The translations under genes were made by a program, and so were the position numbers. Below, in pieces: positions 15,229-16,352 of a stretch of 16,352 bases of DNA (position 1 is the stretch's first letter; the number at the start of each line of letters is the position of its first letter). This DNA is from Rhodospirillaceae bacterium (GTDB taxonomy: Bacteria; Pseudomonadota; Alphaproteobacteria; Thalassobaculales; Thalassobaculaceae): assembly GCA_002701455.1 (NCBI GenBank), contig NZVJ01000088.1:1-16352 (forward strand), in the 5' to 3' direction. The notes below the pieces were generated by a model, which was not told the DNA's origin, made no database searches, and saw only the letters and a list, made by a program, of their open reading frames with translations.

Positions 15229-16352
15229 ATGGATCAAGAAGATAAAAACTCATTATCGGGACGTCTTCGACGATATGCAAAAGTCACCGGGGCGGTGGGT
15301 GGCATAGCGGCACGGGCGGCAGGGCAACGTTATCTTGGCCTTGACCTGGGCAAACAGCAAATGCCGGCTGAATTGAAGTCGGCGCTAGGAAATTTGAAAG
15401 GCCCAGTCATGAAAGTAGCACAAATTTTAGCTACTATTCCAGACGCACTTCCCGATGAGTACGTAAAAGAGCTACAGCAGTTACAGTCTAATGCGCCGAG
15501 CATGGGACGACTATTTGTCAAGCGGCGAATGTCTAACGAGCTGGGTAGTGATTGGAAAAGTCGTTTCTCTCATTTTGACGAAAATTCGGTTGCAGCTGCA
15601 TCACTAGGCCAGGTCCATAGAGCCACCAGTTTAGAGGGGCTCGAGATGGCATGCAAATTACAATATCCAGATATGAGTTCCGCCGTCGAAGCAGATCTGC
15701 GGCAGCTGAGAATAGCCATGTCCATATATGAACGTTACGATAGCGCTATAAAAGCATCAGAAATTTACAAAGAGTTATCGGCTAGGATTCGCGAGGAACT
15801 CGATTACTTGCGTGAAGGCCGAAATATGACTTTATACAAGATGATGTTAAAAAATGAGCCAAACGTCAATGTCCCAAACTTTGTTGAAGATCTGTCCACA
15901 GAACGGCTTATAACGATGAGCTGGTTGGACGGATCATCGCTCTTAAAATACATAGCCTCGAACGAAAAACAAGAATCCCGAAACCATGTTGCAATAAATA
16001 TGTTTAGAGCTTGGTACATCCCATTTTATCTGTATGGCGTTATACACGGCGACCCGCATTTAGGTAACTATTCAATTACAGATAGCGGTGATGTAAATCT
16101 CATGGACTTTGGCTGTATTCGTGTTTTTCCTGCCAGTTTTGTTAAAGGAGTAATCGATCTCTACCATGGTTTAAGGGATAATAACGAGGAACTAGCAGTC
16201 GAAGCCTATAGAACATGGGGTTTCGAAAACCTGGACATAGAAACAATAAATGTCCTAAACCAGTGGGCTCGCTTCGTTTACGCGCCGCTCATGGAAAATA
16301 AAATTAGAAGCATACAAGATACAAATAGTGGAGCTTACGGCAGGGAAGTTGT
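15229..16352 (+). CDS. ABC1/AarF/UbiB-like atypical kinase, N-terminal part
   Basis: The frame is open from ATG 15229 to the window edge, about 374 residues; the C-terminus is missing. Motifs in order: LKGPVMKVAQILATIPDALP (56-75), corresponding to the KxGQ region; the alanine-rich loop AAASLGQVH that replaces the glycine-rich loop (about 122-130); the ATP-binding lysine K143 (ACKLQYPD); the catalytic loop HGDPHLGN (273-280); and D293-F-G (MDFGC). It belongs to the protein-kinase-like ABC1 family, which supports ubiquinone biosynthesis or lipid homeostasis with ATPase rather than ordinary kinase activity. The LKGPVMKVAQ form and the short N-terminus suggest a soluble alphaproteobacterial subgroup, not the membrane-anchored E. 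coli UbiB. The ribosome-binding site is weak. Some relatives are annotated AarF. Confidence 0.9.
   Translation, partial: MDQEDKNSLSGRLRRYAKVTGAVGGIAARAAGQRYLGLDLGKQQMPAELKSALGNLKGPVMKVAQILATIPDALPDEYVKELQQLQSNAPSMGRLFVKRRMSNELGSDWKSRFSHFDENSVAAASLGQVHRATSLEGLEMACKLQYPDMSSAVEADLRQLRIAMSIYERYDSAIKASEIYKELSARIREELDYLREGRNMTLYKMMLKNEPNVNVPNFVEDLSTERLITMSWLDGSSLLKYIASNEKQESRNHVAINMFRAWYIPFYLYGVIHGDPHLGNYSITDSGDVNLMDFGCIRVFPASFVKGVIDLYHGLRDNNEELAVEAYRTWGFENLDIETINVLNQWARFVYAPLMENKIRSIQDTNSGAYGREV

Overview
The window reads as ordinary, gene-dense chromosome of an AT-leaning alphaproteobacterium. This rests on the fused indolepyruvate oxidoreductase, the alphaproteobacterial-style ABC1 kinase, and a corrinoid protein / DUF1638 / small 'virulence factor' trio. 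A marine origin is plausible but is inference only. There is no tRNA, rRNA, CRISPR array, phage gene or insertion sequence. No stretch over about 230 bases lacks a gene.

Layout. 1-343 (-) is the N-terminal part of sfsA, cut by the window edge. Divergent from it, 406-1955 (+) is a two-gene unit: a CinA/MoaB-like protein, then an enoyl-CoA hydratase overlapping it by one base. It converges on 1967-3948 (-), a DehI-family protein followed by an enolase-superfamily (mandelate racemase-like) enzyme. A VOC-fold protein (4032-4451, +) diverges from these. 4474-7947 (-) is a large fused 2-oxoacid:ferredoxin oxidoreductase of the indolepyruvate type. 8174-9163 (+) is a lone UDP-glucuronate 4-epimerase-like gene. 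9191-10879 (-) is a compact unit: corrinoid protein, DUF1638 protein and small 'virulence factor' protein. Upstream of it on the same strand, 11023-12816, is a long-chain acyl-CoA synthetase. On the plus strand from 12922 come an M3 oligoendopeptidase F, a small ABM-fold protein with a TTG start, and an ABC1/UbiB-like kinase that runs off the right edge.

Functional themes. Several genes handle CoA thioesters and 2-oxoacids: the acyl-CoA synthetase, the enoyl-CoA hydratase and the arylpyruvate oxidoreductase. The dehI-like / enolase-superfamily / VOC neighbourhood looks like a small catabolic module of unknown substrate. The most interesting part is the corrinoid / DUF1638 / 'virulence factor' unit. 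It has the carrier protein of a methyltransferase system, but no methyltransferase or reductive activator is encoded beside it in this window.

Three genes use non-ATG starts that are fixed by good Shine-Dalgarno sequences: GTG at 7947, TTG at 10131 and TTG at 14854.
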